From Ptiloglossa arizonensis (Eukaryota; Arthropoda; Insecta; Hymenoptera; Colletidae), in contig NW_027478395.1 of NCBI RefSeq assembly GCF_051014685.1, positions 682,001 through 746,000 on the forward strand: 64,000 nt of DNA. The letters run 5' to 3'. The translations under genes and the position numbers were made by a program. The notes under the pieces are model-generated. The model had not been told where the DNA came from. It worked only from the letters and a program-made list of their open reading frames with translations, and did not search any database. Below are positions 62,005 through 64,000 of the stretch, piece by piece (within the stretch, counting starts at the first letter, position 1; each line of letters starts with the position of its first letter).

Positions 62005-64000
62005 TACCGTTGTAATCGGGCGAATTTCTACTTTCAGATGCAATAGGAATTTTTGGGTTAGGTCAATCGGTTCGCGAGAAATGGGAGTTTGAAGCCAAGA
62101 AATGGTTGAGAAGGCAAAAAATTTTTCGCAATTCTGCTGCTCCAAACGCTTAACCAGAATGGCCTAGGGAAAAAATACACATACCGTTGTAATCGGGCGA
62201 GTTTCTACTTTAAGATGCAATTGGAATTTTTGGGTTAGGTCAATCCGTTCGCGAGATATGGGAGTTTGAAGACCAGAAATGGTTGAGAAGGCAAAAAATT
62301 TTTCGCAATTCTGCTGCTCCAAAAGCTTAACCAGAATGGCCTCAGGAAAAAATACACATACCGTTGTAATCGGGCGAGTTTCTACTTTCAGATGCAATAG
62401 GAATTTTTGGGTTAGGTCAATCCGTTCGCGAGATATGGGAGTTTGAAGCTAAGAAATGGTTGAGAAGACAACAAATTTTTCGCAATTCTGCTGCTCCAAA
62501 CGCTTAACCAGAATGGCCTAGGGAAAAAATACGCATACCGTTGTAATCGGGCGAATTTCTACTTTCAGATGCAATAGGAATTTTTGGGTTAGGTCAATCG
62601 GTTCGCGAGAAATGGGAGTTTGAAGCCAAGAAATGGTTGAGAAGGCTAAAAATTTTTCGCAATTCTGCTGCTCCAAACGCTTAACCAGAATGGCCTAGGG
62701 AAAAAATACACATACCGTTGTAATCGGGCGAGTTTCTACTTTAAGATGCAATAGGAATTTTTGGGTTAGGTCAATCCGTTCGCGAGATATGGGAGATTGA
62801 AGCCAAGAAATGGTAGAAAAGGCAAAAAAATTTTCACAATTCTGCTGCTCCAAACGCTTAACCAGAATGGCCTAGGGAAAAAATACGCATACCGTTGTAA
62901 TCGGGCGAGTTTCTACTTTCAGATGCAATAGGAATTTTTGGGTTAGGTCAATCCGTTCGCGAGATATGGGAGTTTGAAGACCAGAAATGGTTGAGAAGGC
63001 AAAAAATTTTTCGCAACTCTGCTGCTCCAAAAGCTTAACCAGAATGGCCTCAGGAAAAAATACACATACCGTTGTAATCGGGCGAGTTTCTACTTTCAGA
63101 TGCAATAGGAATTTTTGGGTTAGGTCAATCCGTTCGCGAGATATGGGACTTTGAAGCTAAGAAATGGTTGAGAAGACAACAAATTTTTCGCAATTCTGCT
63201 GCTCCAAACGCTTACCCAGAATGGGCTAGGGAAAAAATGAACATACCGTTGTAATCGGTCGAGTTTCTACTTTCAGACGCAACAGGAATTTTTGGGTTAG
63301 GTCAATCCGTTCGCGAGATATGGGAGTTTGAATCTAAGAAATGGTTGAGAAGACAACAAATTTTTGCACTTCTGCAGCTCCAAACGCTTAACCAGAATGT
63401 CCTAGGTAAAAAATACACATACCGTTGTAATCGGGCGAGTTTCTACTTTCAGACGCAACAGGAATTTTTGGGTTAGGTCAATCCGTTCGCGAGATATGGG
63501 AGATTGAAGCCAAGAAATGGTTGAGAAGGCAAAAAATTTCTCGCAATTCTGCTGCTCCAAACGCTTAACCAGAATGCCCTAGGGAAAAAATACACATACC
63601 GTTGTAATCGGGCGAGTTTCTACTTTCAGACGGAGCAGGAATTTTTGGGTTTGGTCAATCCGTTCGCGAGATATGGGACATTGAAGCTAAGAAATGGTTG
63701 AGAAGACAACAAATTTTTCGCAATTCTGCTGCTCCAAACGCTTAACCAGAATGGGCTAGGGAAAAAATACACATACCGTCGTAATCGGGAGAGTTTCTAC
63801 TTTCAGACGCAGCAGGAATTTTTTGGGTTTGGTCAATCCGTTCGCGAGATATGGGACTTTGAAGCTAAGAAATGGTTGTGAAGACAACAAATTTTTGCAA
63901 TTCTGCTGCTCCAAACGCTTAACCAGAATGGTCTAGGGAAAAAATACACATACCGTTGTAATCGGGAGAGTTTCTACTTTCACAAGCAACAGGAATTTTT
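62005..64000 (+). repeat. Terminal satellite segment with a 4-mer spacing
   Basis: About 11 monomers. The GGCCTCAGG/HindIII unit occurs at 62,338 and 63,046 (708 bp), and monomers with TTTAAGATGCAAT (62,211 and 62,742) lie upstream of each. The last unit, 63,825-64,000, is 176 bp because of a missing C in AATTTTTGCAATTC, and it ends exactly at the unit boundary. The array clearly continues beyond the window. Confidence 0.8.

Larger units (their letters stand above)
1..64000 (+). repeat. 177-bp tandem satellite array filling the whole window
   Basis: Landmarks such as the GGGTTAGG that begins the unit recur at 124, 301, 478 and 655, which is every 177 bp, and continue in the same orientation to 63,825. 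Counting by phase gives a 123-bp partial unit and 361 full units, with a net loss of about 20 bp from small indels. The consensus is about 42% GC. No other sequence class interrupts it: there is no transposon, no gene and no inversion. Its expected role, by analogy with other satellites of nucleosomal length, is structural (centromeric or pericentromeric heterochromatin); this is inference. The family is not one I recognise by name. Open frames of 60-111 codons across the array arise because 177 is a multiple of three and are not genes. Confidence 0.99.

Noticed and set aside
1..64000. Assignment to a known plant or animal satellite family or to a species
   Set aside because: The consensus does not match the Arabidopsis 178-bp or human alpha satellite sequences as I remember them, and I cannot search a database. 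A search of the consensus against satellite libraries and assembled centromeres would decide.

Overview
The window is one uninterrupted block of tandem satellite DNA. A monomer of 177 bp repeats head to tail on a single strand from the first base to the last. It gives a 123-bp partial unit followed by 361 full units, the last ending exactly at position 64,000. Phase drifts by only about -20 bp over the window, so single-base indels are rare. I see no gene, RNA gene, transposon, CRISPR array, unrelated insertion or inverted segment. Every open frame is a translation of the satellite itself.

This is the organisation of a eukaryotic centromeric or heterochromatic satellite. I do not recognise the monomer as any named family and cannot name the organism. 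The hand-derived consensus is about 42% GC, has short A/T tracts and is not CpG-depleted (8 CpG seen, about 7.5 expected). A plant or invertebrate is possible, but this is not established.

The monomers fall into several sequence families, told apart mainly at consensus positions 88-116 and 157-170. They are arranged in nested, in-register duplications with lengths near multiples of 177. (1) 1-2,980: mixed monomers with a 5-mer spacing. (2) 2,993-5,275: an 885-bp (5-mer) unit in about 2.6 copies. (3) 5,276-8,904: 4-mer, 6-mer and 10-mer spacings. (4) 8,905-15,982: two copies of a 3,539-bp block. (5) 14,085-23,110: a 4,956-bp block repeated as a 4,070-bp copy that has one 885-bp unit fewer. (6) 23,111-27,888: 708-bp and 1,593-bp duplications. 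(7) 27,889-32,584: interspersed partial copies of earlier material. (8) 32,585-51,870: a near-identical 9.4/9.9-kb tandem duplication differing by one 532-bp (3-mer) block. (9) 51,871-64,000: families found mostly here, including a HindIII-bearing type and a 530-bp (3-mer) duplication.

The most interesting sequence signal is a 17-bp motif at consensus positions 16-32. It matches the vertebrate CENP-B box at 8 of its 9 core positions in most monomers. A second, weaker match lies at 128-144. Together with the higher-order structure this supports a centromere-type satellite as a hypothesis, but the sequence alone does not prove centromere function.
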